Source: an uncultured Oscillospiraceae bacterium | Lineage (GTDB): Bacteria > Bacillota > Clostridia > Oscillospirales > Oscillospiraceae | NCBI GenBank assembly: GCA_934569215.1 | Contig: CAKTKF010000013.1 | Location: forward strand, 1-10,830 | Reading direction: 5' to 3' | Length of the DNA: 10,830 bases | Part shown: positions 1 through 6,631 of the stretch, in pieces | Position numbering within the stretch: the first letter of the stretch is position 1 | Layout of the letters: each line of letters opens with the position of its first letter | Notes under the pieces: model-generated | The model's input: only the letters and a program-made list of their open reading frames with translations | Databases searched by the model: none | Told to the model about the DNA's origin: nothing | Position numbers and translations under genes: made by a program

Positions 1-294
1 ATGAAGCACCTGCGACTGATTGTTCCAAAGACGGAAAGGAATTCCAACAGATGTCTTGATCTGTGATAAGATGTCCTCAGTCTCAAAATCGACGCTGTCT
101 TGTGTACCAAATGCGCTTTCAGCATCCAAGCTGACATCCGGAGTCGGTTCAGTGGCCATGCTATTCGTGTTTTCCTCCAATTGCGCTTTTGCTTCATTGC
201 TTTCAGGGCTGGAATTCGCGGGCAGCTGCTTGTTTGCGCAAGAACACAAGAAAATGCTTGCGATAAGCAATACCGTTACCATTGTCTTTTTCAT
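1..294 (-). CDS. Small putative lipoprotein, 3' end cut by window edge
   Basis: The frame is open for 98 codons from ATG (complement of 292-294) to the left edge, so the C-terminus is missing. The N-terminus starts MKKTMVTVLLIASIF and reaches a cysteine in the context LCSC, a plausible although not ideal lipobox with a Cys at -2. Lipidation at that Cys would tether the protein to the outer face of the membrane. The following residues are rich in Ser, Asn, Glu, Thr and Pro (about residues 20-75), a typical flexible linker, and a more ordered segment begins near the edge. The start is fixed by an AAAGGAGA ribosome binding site 7 bp upstream. The gene lies 27 bp behind the CmpB-like gene with no terminator between, so the two are probably co-transcribed. 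Base composition is about 46% G+C, clearly lower than the neighbours, which suggests a fast-evolving or acquired gene. No family was recognised. Confidence 0.72.
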   Translation of the reverse strand, partial: MKKTMVTVLLIASIFLCSCANKQLPANSSPESNEAKAQLEENTNSMATEPTPDVSLDAESAFGTQDSVDFETEDILSQIKTSVGIPFRLWNNQSQVLH

Positions 295-321
295 CTGTTT
301 ATCTCCTTTCAGCCAAAAGAA

Positions 322-1050
322 TCATTTCCGGCTGTCTCTCTGCTTTTCCAGCTTGAGATACATTTCCTTCAAATGCTCGGCAAGAGGGCTGTCCGAACGG
401 AAGGGGGAGAAAAAGTGGTACTTGGCGGCGGCGTTCTGGTTGAAATCCCGGATATGGTCCTTGATGCTCTCGTATTTCACGACGACCTTGTTTTCCTCGG
501 CGAACTGCTTCAGCTTGACGATGATCTGGCTGGAATGCACCACGTCGATGATGAACACACCGAAGAACATGCCAATGAAGAAGGAAAACGCCAGATTGTT
601 GGACAGCCACGCCAGGGCGTTGAGAATGTAGGGATGAATCAGAAAATAATAGGCCGCTCCAAGCGCCGCCCAGAAGAAGGAGAACAGCGGGCAGATGATT
701 CCCTGAATGTTGCCCCAAAGGTTCGAGTAATCCCACAGCCGGACTTTCAGATATTTCAGGCAGGCAATACCCGCGATATACTCAATCAGCGTCATGGCCA
801 CGGCCATGGCAATGAACAGCACCACCCGGTTCCAGACGGGGTCTGCGATCAGGTGCAGATCCTCCATGGACGCCAGCAGGAACAGCGTACACAGCCCGAA
901 GCCGTAAATCGGAAGATACGGACCGGTGCAGAAGCCGGGGTTGATCCACTTTTTGTGGCGGTGGGTCAGGTTGCGGTACAATAGCTCCAGCACCCATCCG
1001 AAGCACGAGCCGATGAAGAACAAAAACGCAAGTACCAGACTAAGCCTCAT
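322..1050 (-). CDS. CmpB-like (PF06541) integral membrane protein
   Basis: A 242-residue membrane protein. It matches the family often annotated 'putative ABC transporter type IV / CmpB' (formerly DUF1113), whose biochemical role is not firmly known. Seen in the sequence: an N-terminal helix (about 2-20) running into GWVLELLYR; the signature N-P-G-F-C-x-G-P-x-x-P-I-Y-G-x-G (about 37-52); further helices near 51-62, 76-98, 116-138 and 153-172; and the family-typical WDYSNLWGNIQG stretch (106-117) before the fourth helix. After the last helix a charged tail of about 70 residues (K/E/R-rich, amphipathic) is probably cytoplasmic. The start has an AAAGGAGA ribosome binding site 7 bp upstream. It is the first gene of a minus-strand unit with the small lipoprotein, and is transcribed divergently from the MMPL operon. 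No convincing -35/-10 pair was found for it. Family assignment is confident; a transport function is only inferred from the family name. Confidence 0.82.
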   Translation of the reverse strand: MRLSLVLAFLFFIGSCFGWVLELLYRNLTHRHKKWINPGFCTGPYLPIYGFGLCTLFLLASMEDLHLIADPVWNRVVLFIAMAVAMTLIEYIAGIACLKYLKVRLWDYSNLWGNIQGIICPLFSFFWAALGAAYYFLIHPYILNALAWLSNNLAFSFFIGMFFGVFIIDVVHSSQIIVKLKQFAEENKVVVKYESIKDHIRDFNQNAAAKYHFFSPFRSDSPLAEHLKEMYLKLEKQRDSRK

Positions 1051-1183
1051 GAAGATTCTCCTTTATTTTTCTTGTTTCCATTTTATTCATTTTTTCTAAA
1101 CACAATCGAAACAATTCTTTACGAGACTGTAAACACGCTGAAAACCGGCGCGCAATATTGGCATATCTTATCCAATTTATTGC

Positions 1184-1212
1184 TTGCAGTCTCCCCGCTT
1201 TTTGATTATAAT
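1184..1212 (+). promoter_or_regulatory. Sigma-A promoter of the MMPL-GLUG operon
   Basis: TTGCAG (1184-1189) and a perfect TATAAT (1207-1212) are separated by exactly 17 bp. Transcription should start near 1219, giving a leader of about 77 nt before the MMPL start codon. This is the best promoter-like sequence in the divergent intergenic region. Confidence 0.75.
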
Positions 1213-1227
1213 AGTTGCAATCAAAAA
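1199..1227. promoter_or_regulatory. Inverted repeat over the -10 box, candidate operator
   Basis: TTTTTGATT (1199-1207) and AATCAAAAA (1219-1227) are perfect 9-bp inverted arms around an 11-bp centre. That centre contains most of the -10 box, and the right arm covers the expected transcription start. The geometry fits a dimeric repressor site (TetR, MarR or GntR type) that would block the promoter. No regulator gene lies in the window. A+T-rich inverted repeats can occur by chance, so this is a candidate only. Confidence 0.4.
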
Positions 1228-1284
1228 AGTCAATATTCGCATTATTTTGCCTTTTGGGACGGACTTTGCCCGAGGGCGCATACC

Positions 1285-1290
1285 AGGAGG
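1285..1290 (+). promoter_or_regulatory. Ribosome binding site that sets the MMPL start
   Basis: A perfect AGGAGG lies 5 bp before the ATG at 1296. An in-frame ATG at 1215 sits only about 3 bp past the -10 box, has no ribosome binding site and would add 27 atypical residues, so 1296 is the real start. Confidence 0.9.
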
Positions 1291-1295
1291 ATATT

Positions 1296-3758
1296 ATGGC
1301 TGAAAAGAACCCGCCGGACATTAATTTCATGACAAAGCTTGCCACGTTTATTGTGGACAAAAAGACTTTGTTCTTCCTTTTGTACATATTTGCCGTGATT
1401 TTCTGTGCGTTTTCCTCCGGATGGGTGAATGTGGAAAACGACGTCACCACCTACCTGCCCGAGGACACGGAGACCCGTCAGGGCATCGTGGCGATGAACG
1501 ACAACTTCACCACCTTTGCCACCGCCCAGATCATGGTGTCCAACGTCACCTACGAAACGGCGGAGGAATTGTCCAAGCAGATTGAGGACGTGGAAGGGGT
1601 CAGCATGGTCACCTTCGACGACACCCCCGATCACTACACCAACGCCTCGGCACTGTTTGACATCAGCTTTGACGGCGTCGTCTCCGACGAGATCAGTGAG
1701 CAGGCGCTGTCGGATGTGGAAGCGCTGATGGACGGCTACGACTACAGCGTATATTCCGACGTGGGCTACGACGAAAACGCCACCCTGCAAGGGGAAATGT
1801 CCGTCATTCTGGTCATAGCCGTGGTCATCATCATCGTCGTGCTGACCCTGACCTCCCGCTCCTACGCCGAAGTTCCCGTGCTGATGATCACCTTCGGCGT
1901 GGCGGCCATTCTGAACATGGGCACCAACTTCCAGCTGGGCACCATCAGCTTCATCTCCAACTCCGTGGCCGTGGTATTGCAGCTGGCGCTGGCCATTGAC
2001 TACGCCATCATCCTGTGCCACCGCTTCACCGACGAGCGGGAGACCCGCACCGCCCGGGACGCCTGCATCACCGCCCTGAGCAAGGCCATCCCGGAGATCA
2101 GCGCCTCGTCCCTGACCACGGTGTCCGGCCTGGCCGCGCTGGGCTTCATGGAGTTCAAAATCGGTCTGGACATGGCGCTGGTTCTTGTGAAGGCCATTTT
2201 GTTCAGTTTGCTCTCCGTATTCACCCTGATGCCGGGACTTCTGATGCTGTTCAGCCCGCTGATGGATCGTACCCGCCACAAAAAGCTCCTGCCCAACATC
2301 ACGCCCATCGGCAAGTTTGCCGTGAAAGCCCGGCGTGTTGTACCGCCGCTGTTTGTAATTCTCTTGGTCGGCGCGTTCATTCTGTCCAACCGCTGCCCCT
2401 TTGTTTACAGCTACAACAATATTGAGACCGCGAACATGAACGAGCGTCAGACGGCCTACTTCAAAATTCAGAACACCTTCGGCACAAGCAACATGGTGGC
2501 GCTGGTGGTTCCCAGCGGCAACTATGATGCAGAAGCCAAAATTCTCGACGAGCTGGACGCTCGCCCGGAGGTCAAAAGCACCATGGGCTTGGCAAACATT
2601 GAGGCCATGGACGGCTACACCCTGACGGACAGCCTGAACCCCAGAGAGCTTTCCGAGCTGGTAGGCATGGATTACGAGGTAGCGCAGCTTCTCTACTCCG
2701 CCTACGCCATTGAAAACGATCAATACGGCGAGTTCGTGCAGGGACTGGACAAATACGACGTTCCCCTGTTCGATATGCTGATGTTCCTGAAGGATCAGCT
2801 GGACAGCCACAACATTTCCCTGGACGACATGGACGAAGCATCCCTGGACGACATCTTCTCCCAGCTGGATACCGCCCAGAAGCAGCTGAAAAGCGACCGC
2901 TACAGCCGGATGGTGGTTTACCTGAACCTGCCGGAGGAAAGCGACGAGACCTTTGCGTTCCTGGAGGAAATGCGGAATATCATCGGAAAATACTACGACA
3001 GCGATTATTACGTGGTGGGCAACTCCACCAGCTCCCGCGACCTGTCGTCCTCCTTTGCCAAGGATAATCTGGTAATCTCCATTTTGTCCTCCCTGTTCGT
3101 CATTCTGGTTCTGCTGTTCACTTTCCAGTCGGCGGGACTTCCCATTCTGCTGATCGCCTGTATCTTGGGAAGCGTATGGATCAACTTCTCCTTCCCCACT
3201 CTGGCAAATCAGCCGCTGTATTTCCTTGGCTACCTCATCGTGCAGTCCATCCAGATGGGCGCAAACATCGACTACGCCATCGTGATTTCCAGCCACTATC
3301 AGGAGCTGAAGGCCACCATGACCCACAAGGAGGCCATTGTGGAAGCGCTGAACGCCTCCTTCCCCACCATCTTTACCTCCGGTACCATTCTGTCCGCCGC
3401 AGCGCTGCTGATCGGCAACATTTCCACCAATCCCGTTATTTCCATTCTGGGTACCTGCCTGGGTCGCGGTACGATCATTTCTATCGTCATCGTTCTGGGT
3501 GTTCTCCCCGCCATCCTCGTACTCAGCGACTCCATTATCAACCGCACCTCCTTCCAGATGAAGGGCATCGAGCTGCCCACCAGAACCGCCAGCGGCACCA
3601 TGTATGTCAGCGGTCATCTGCGGGGTCAGGTCAGCGGCGTGCTGGACGGCGAATTCACCGGCACGATCCGGGGCGAGATGAACGCCATCGTCTCCACCAA
3701 CACCCAGGTCAAAAAACTGGACGAATCCGATGCGGAAGGAGGCGAAGACAATGCGTAA
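1296..3758 (+). CDS. MMPL/RND-family exporter with glycine-tetrad tail
   Basis: An 820-residue polytopic membrane transporter of the MMPL/RND superfamily (HAE3/COG1033-like group), expected to use the ion gradient to export lipids or other hydrophobic compounds; the substrate is unknown. The two-fold RND layout is visible: TM1 about 24-42; extracytoplasmic loop 43-165; TM block about 168-322; TM7 about 348-366; second, helix-rich loop about 367-590; TM block about 592-745. Each half carries the intramembrane Asp-Tyr motif expected for proton relay: ALAIDYAI (D235) and GANIDYAI (D659). After the last helix a cytoplasmic tail of about 70 residues holds seven four-residue units of the form G-x-hydrophobic-x (773-800; the last begins with Ala), then an acidic end. 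Such a tail is not something I associate with the family. The stop codon overlaps the start of the GLUG gene by 8 bp. Transcription is probably from the promoter at 1184-1212. Confidence 0.93.
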   Translation: MAEKNPPDINFMTKLATFIVDKKTLFFLLYIFAVIFCAFSSGWVNVENDVTTYLPEDTETRQGIVAMNDNFTTFATAQIMVSNVTYETAEELSKQIEDVEGVSMVTFDDTPDHYTNASALFDISFDGVVSDEISEQALSDVEALMDGYDYSVYSDVGYDENATLQGEMSVILVIAVVIIIVVLTLTSRSYAEVPVLMITFGVAAILNMGTNFQLGTISFISNSVAVVLQLALAIDYAIILCHRFTDERETRTARDACITALSKAIPEISASSLTTVSGLAALGFMEFKIGLDMALVLVKAILFSLLSVFTLMPGLLMLFSPLMDRTRHKKLLPNITPIGKFAVKARRVVPPLFVILLVGAFILSNRCPFVYSYNNIETANMNERQTAYFKIQNTFGTSNMVALVVPSGNYDAEAKILDELDARPEVKSTMGLANIEAMDGYTLTDSLNPRELSELVGMDYEVAQLLYSAYAIENDQYGEFVQGLDKYDVPLFDMLMFLKDQLDSHNISLDDMDEASLDDIFSQLDTAQKQLKSDRYSRMVVYLNLPEESDETFAFLEEMRNIIGKYYDSDYYVVGNSTSSRDLSSSFAKDNLVISILSSLFVILVLLFTFQSAGLPILLIACILGSVWINFSFPTLANQPLYFLGYLIVQSIQMGANIDYAIVISSHYQELKATMTHKEAIVEALNASFPTIFTSGTILSAAALLIGNISTNPVISILGTCLGRGTIISIVIVLGVLPAILVLSDSIINRTSFQMKGIELPTRTASGTMYVSGHLRGQVSGVLDGEFTGTIRGEMNAIVSTNTQVKKLDESDAEGGEDNA
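3612..3695 (+). repeat. Seven G-x-hydrophobic-x tetrads in the MMPL tail
   Basis: Codons 773-800 encode tetrads beginning GHLR, GQVS, GVLD; glycine opens the first six and alanine the seventh. Position 3 of every tetrad is hydrophobic (L, V, L, F, I, M, V). Strict four-residue periodicity with alternating polar and hydrophobic positions resembles the glycine-spaced turns of bactofilin-type beta-helices. The nucleotide sequence is not a simple tandem copy, so the period is kept at protein level. Confidence 0.7.
3736..3742 (+). promoter_or_regulatory. Ribosome binding site that sets the GLUG gene start
   Basis: AAGGAGG sits inside the last codons of the MMPL gene, 8 bp before the ATG at 3751. 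An in-frame ATG at 3730 lies upstream of this site and would put charged residues before the signal peptide, so 3751 is preferred. Confidence 0.88.
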
Positions 3759-6468
3759 TCTGCTGAAAAGAATATCTGCTCTGCTTCTGTGTCTGCTTCT
3801 CGTTCTCAGTCTGCCGGTAACGGCGCTGGCCGAGGAAGCCCAGGACAGCGAGGAAGGCACGACCCTGCGCATTGCGCGCCGGCAGCAGTTTCTGGACTTC
3901 GCGGAAAACTGCCGTCTGGACAGCTACAGCCGGAACCTGAGCGTGATCCTGCTGACGGATATTGACCTCACCGGCGTGGATTTTTCAGGAATCCCCATTT
4001 TCTGCGGCAATTTCGACGGCAACGGCCACACTGTCTCCGGCTTCAGCATCACCCGGGACGGCTCCAACATGGGTCTGTTTCGCTATGTTGACGCCTCTGC
4101 GGTCATCCAGAATCTCACCGTTTCGGGAGCGGTCACGCCTGACGGAAGCCGCAGCGCCGTGGGCGGCATTGCCGGACACAATGCCGGTAAAATCCAGAAC
4201 TGCTTCTTTGACGGCACGGTTTCCGGCTCGGATGATGTGGGCGGCATCGCCGGCATCAACGCCATCACCGGCATCATCGACGGCTGCCACTCCGAAGGCG
4301 TCATCACCGGCGACCATCGGGTCGGCGGCGTCGTGGGAAATAACCTCGGCGTTGTCCGCAGCTGCAACAACCGCTCCAGGGTCAACACCACCGCCGAGGA
4401 AAACCAGATTAAGCTCTCCGACATTTCCCTGGAGACCATCACCGGAAGCGAATCCGTCAGCGCCGTAACGGACATCGGCGGCATCGCCGGTACCAGCAGC
4501 GGCGTCATCCGCCAGAGCAAAAACCGTGGCAACGTGGGCTATCAGCACATGGGCTACAACGTCGGCGGCATTGCCGGAACCCAGACCGGATATCTCTACA
4601 AATGCGAAAACTTTGCTCAGGTTTATGGCCGCAAGGAAGTGGGCGGCATCGTCGGCCAGATGGAGCCGACCACCTTCATCGAGTACACCGAGGACACAAT
4701 GCAGCTTCTCCAATCCCAGCTTGGCACCGTGAGCAATCTCACGGGGCAGGCGTTTTCCACCATTCAGGACGGCAATTCGGACATGGGCGTTCAGGTGGAC
4801 GACCTCTACAATTCCCTCGTGGATGCCAAGGACGCCCTGGACACCCTGCTGCCCAATGGGGATGACCCCTATCCCCCCGACCAGGACGCCATCGACGCGG
4901 CCATCAACAACGCCAACAGCAGCCTTGCCGCCGCCGGTTCCTCCCTGTACGCCATCATGGATTCCGTCAACAACACGGCGGATTCCCTCAGCCGCATTAT
5001 GCGTTCCATCGCCGGTCAGATCAGCGCCATGAGCGCCACGGTGGGCAGCGCATCCCAGAATCTGGGCGGCACCATTGAGGACATTTCCGACCGGGACACC
5101 GCAGAAATTCTCTCCGGCAAGGTGGAAAAATGCACCAATTCCGGCGCGGTTCTGGGCGACCTGAACGCGGGCGGCGTCGTGGGCGCCATCGCCTTTGAAA
5201 ACAACCTCGACCCGGAGGACGATCTGCAAATCGGCGGCGACAACTCCATGAACTTCGACACCCAGCTTCGCGCTGTGATCCTCAGCTGTGAGAACAGCGG
5301 AAGCGTTACGGCCAAGCGCCAGAACGTGGGCGGCATTGTTGGCTGGATGGCGATGGGACTTACGAAAAACTGTCTCAGCACCGCCAGCATTGACGCGGAG
5401 GACGCCGACTACGTGGGCGGTGTCGCAGGCAGGAGCGACGGATATATCCGCCAGTGCAGCGCCAAATCCGCCATTACCGGAAATGCCTATGTAGGCGGCA
5501 TTGCGGGCGAGGGTCTCACCGTCACCGATTGCCGCAGCATGGTGCAGCTCACCGGCTCTGAAAAGACCGGCGCGGTTCTGGGTATGCGCGGCGAGCGTTC
5601 CGGATTCCTCAGCGCGGAATCCGACGACAGCGAAGAGACCGAGGAAGATACCGTCACCGGAAACTACTACCTCACCGTCGGCTCCGACATCGGCGCCATC
5701 GACGGTGTCAGCTATGCTGACAGCGCCCAGTCCCTTGAACACGATGATTTCGTGGCGTTGGAGGGGGTTGACCCCATCTTCAAGGTCATTTCCGTCCGCT
5801 TCGTCTACGACGACGGCATGATGCACACCGTCACCCTCACCCCCGGCGAGGCGCTGTCCCCGGACAGCATTCCCAAACTGCCCGAAAAGGCAGGCTGCGT
5901 CGGCCGCTGGGACGGTCTGGCGGATACCGATTTGTCCGATATTCGCTTTGACGTTTCCTTCCAGGCGGTGTATGATGCGGAATGGGAAACGGTGGAGAGT
6001 GAAACTGTGGGCGAAAGCAAGCTGCCTACCCTGCTGGCGCAGGGTCAGTTCTCCGACAATACGCCAATCCAGCTGACCCAAATGACCAAAGGCCCCGCTC
6101 CGGGCGCACACGATAAATTCCTGGAGGGCTACACCTTTACCCTCCCCACCGGTACGGCCGATACGCTGCGCTACTTGCCGGAGACCCAGCAGAAAAACGT
6201 CCGCGTCATGGTACAGGGAGCTGACGGAAGCTGGCGGGAGGTCTCCCACACGAAGGACGGCAGCTACCTGGTCTTTGCCATTGAGGACGGCGATGAGAGC
6301 TTCTGCCTGATCGGATCGATGAAAAAGTCAATCTCCTGGCTGCCCATTACCGGCGCCGGCGGCGCAGCCGTGGTCGTGCTGCTGGTGGTCATTCTTCTGG
6401 TTCGTCGTCACCATAAAAAGAAGAAAGCCGCAAAGCCAGAAACCCCCGCTACAAATAAAGCCCCGTAA
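3751..6468 (+). CDS. Secreted GLUG-repeat protein with LPITG wall anchor
   Basis: A 905-residue surface protein. Residues 1-27 form a signal peptide (MRNLLKR, long Leu-rich core, cleavage likely after ALA at 27). Residues 35-130 look like the entry to a beta-helix, with GNFDGNGHTVSG (87-98) typical of GLUG adhesin-like proteins. A GLUG-type array follows: [VIA]GG[IV][AV]G motifs begin at 137, 163, 191, 242, 271, 297, 473, 526, 555 and 581, with a degenerate one at 606. Between 297 and 473 a mainly helical block (about 310-455) splits the array. Residues 680-741 resemble an InlB/Listeria-Bacteroides repeat and 742-855 a beta-sandwich-like domain. The end has LPITG (864-868), a hydrophobic span and RRHHKKKK, as in sortase substrates. 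No enzyme active site was seen. Its start lies within the end of the exporter gene, implying translational coupling and a shared task at the envelope. Adhesion, cargo reception or wall scaffolding are guesses. Confidence 0.9.
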   Translation: MRNLLKRISALLLCLLLVLSLPVTALAEEAQDSEEGTTLRIARRQQFLDFAENCRLDSYSRNLSVILLTDIDLTGVDFSGIPIFCGNFDGNGHTVSGFSITRDGSNMGLFRYVDASAVIQNLTVSGAVTPDGSRSAVGGIAGHNAGKIQNCFFDGTVSGSDDVGGIAGINAITGIIDGCHSEGVITGDHRVGGVVGNNLGVVRSCNNRSRVNTTAEENQIKLSDISLETITGSESVSAVTDIGGIAGTSSGVIRQSKNRGNVGYQHMGYNVGGIAGTQTGYLYKCENFAQVYGRKEVGGIVGQMEPTTFIEYTEDTMQLLQSQLGTVSNLTGQAFSTIQDGNSDMGVQVDDLYNSLVDAKDALDTLLPNGDDPYPPDQDAIDAAINNANSSLAAAGSSLYAIMDSVNNTADSLSRIMRSIAGQISAMSATVGSASQNLGGTIEDISDRDTAEILSGKVEKCTNSGAVLGDLNAGGVVGAIAFENNLDPEDDLQIGGDNSMNFDTQLRAVILSCENSGSVTAKRQNVGGIVGWMAMGLTKNCLSTASIDAEDADYVGGVAGRSDGYIRQCSAKSAITGNAYVGGIAGEGLTVTDCRSMVQLTGSEKTGAVLGMRGERSGFLSAESDDSEETEEDTVTGNYYLTVGSDIGAIDGVSYADSAQSLEHDDFVALEGVDPIFKVISVRFVYDDGMMHTVTLTPGEALSPDSIPKLPEKAGCVGRWDGLADTDLSDIRFDVSFQAVYDAEWETVESETVGESKLPTLLAQGQFSDNTPIQLTQMTKGPAPGAHDKFLEGYTFTLPTGTADTLRYLPETQQKNVRVMVQGADGSWREVSHTKDGSYLVFAIEDGDESFCLIGSMKKSISWLPITGAGGAAVVVLLVVILLVRRHHKKKKAAKPETPATNKAP
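4159..5583 (+). repeat. GLUG motif array, interrupted by a helical block
   Basis: Ten GG[IV][AV]G cores and one degenerate core recur about every 25-29 residues, or twice that where one copy has decayed. Many are followed about 8-13 residues later by a Cys or Ser and a turn such as xSGxV. The stretch encoding the helical block, about 4678-5115, contains none of these cores. Confidence 0.8.
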
Positions 6469-6473
6469 CGTCA

Positions 6474-6514
6474 GGGTCGGTCACCAAATTATGGTGACCG
6501 GCCCATTCTTTTTT
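6474..6514 (+). terminator. Rho-independent terminator of the MMPL-GLUG operon
   Basis: A 13-bp stem (6474-6486 with 6492-6504, one G-T wobble, the inner 8 bp GGTCACCA/TGGTGACC perfect) with a 5-nt loop is followed by ATTCTTTTTT. It starts 5 bp after the GLUG stop codon. It separates this operon from the activase gene. Confidence 0.93.
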
Positions 6515-6567
6515 GCAAAGAACCGGTTAAAATTTTTTCACAATTAACACTTTGTTTACAACATATT

Positions 6568-6576
6568 TGCTATAAT
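6568..6576 (+). promoter_or_regulatory. Extended -10 promoter of the activase-fusion gene
   Basis: TGCTATAAT joins a TG-N extension to a perfect TATAAT (6571-6576), 55 bp before the start codon, in a markedly A+T-rich 115-bp stretch. No good -35 box exists at 17 bp; TTTACA at 6555-6560 is too close to serve. This fits an extended -10 promoter. Confidence 0.6.
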
Positions 6577-6631
6577 ATCAAATATCGTTTTGTAGAATTG
6601 TTATAAAAAACAAAAGATGGAGAAATATGCT

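Noticed and set aside
100..984. 294-codon plus-strand open frame over the CmpB and lipoprotein genes
   Set aside because: It crosses the boundary of two well-supported minus-strand genes, has no ribosome binding site and encodes no recognisable fold.
1051..1183. Minus-strand promoter for the CmpB gene
   Set aside because: TAAAAT about 29 bp before the start codon resembles a -10 box, but no -35 box lies at 16-18 bp and the region is too A+T-rich for a reliable call.
1215..1295. Upstream in-frame start extending the MMPL protein by 27 residues
   Set aside because: It begins next to the -10 box inside the inverted repeat, before or at the transcription start, and lacks a ribosome binding site. 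The ATG at 1296 has a perfect one.
3730..3750. Upstream in-frame ATG for the GLUG protein
   Set aside because: It precedes the AAGGAGG site and would prefix the signal peptide with seven charged residues.
1242..3872. Long (876-codon) open frame on the minus strand opposite the MMPL gene
   Set aside because: Its translation is a low-complexity mix of Gly, Gln, His, Val and Asp without domains, and it is the expected shadow of a G+C-rich gene. The plus-strand frame has clear membrane helices, family motifs and a ribosome binding site.
3985..6249. 754-codon minus-strand open frame opposite the GLUG gene
   Set aside because: It is rich in Ala, Gly, Val and Asp with no motif. The regular GLUG array on the plus strand explains the sequence.
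6525..6545. Possible Rex (NADH-sensing) operator upstream of the activase gene
   Set aside because: There is one good half site (TTCACAA), but the other half (GGTTAA) is weak and the spacing is not the usual 4 bp.
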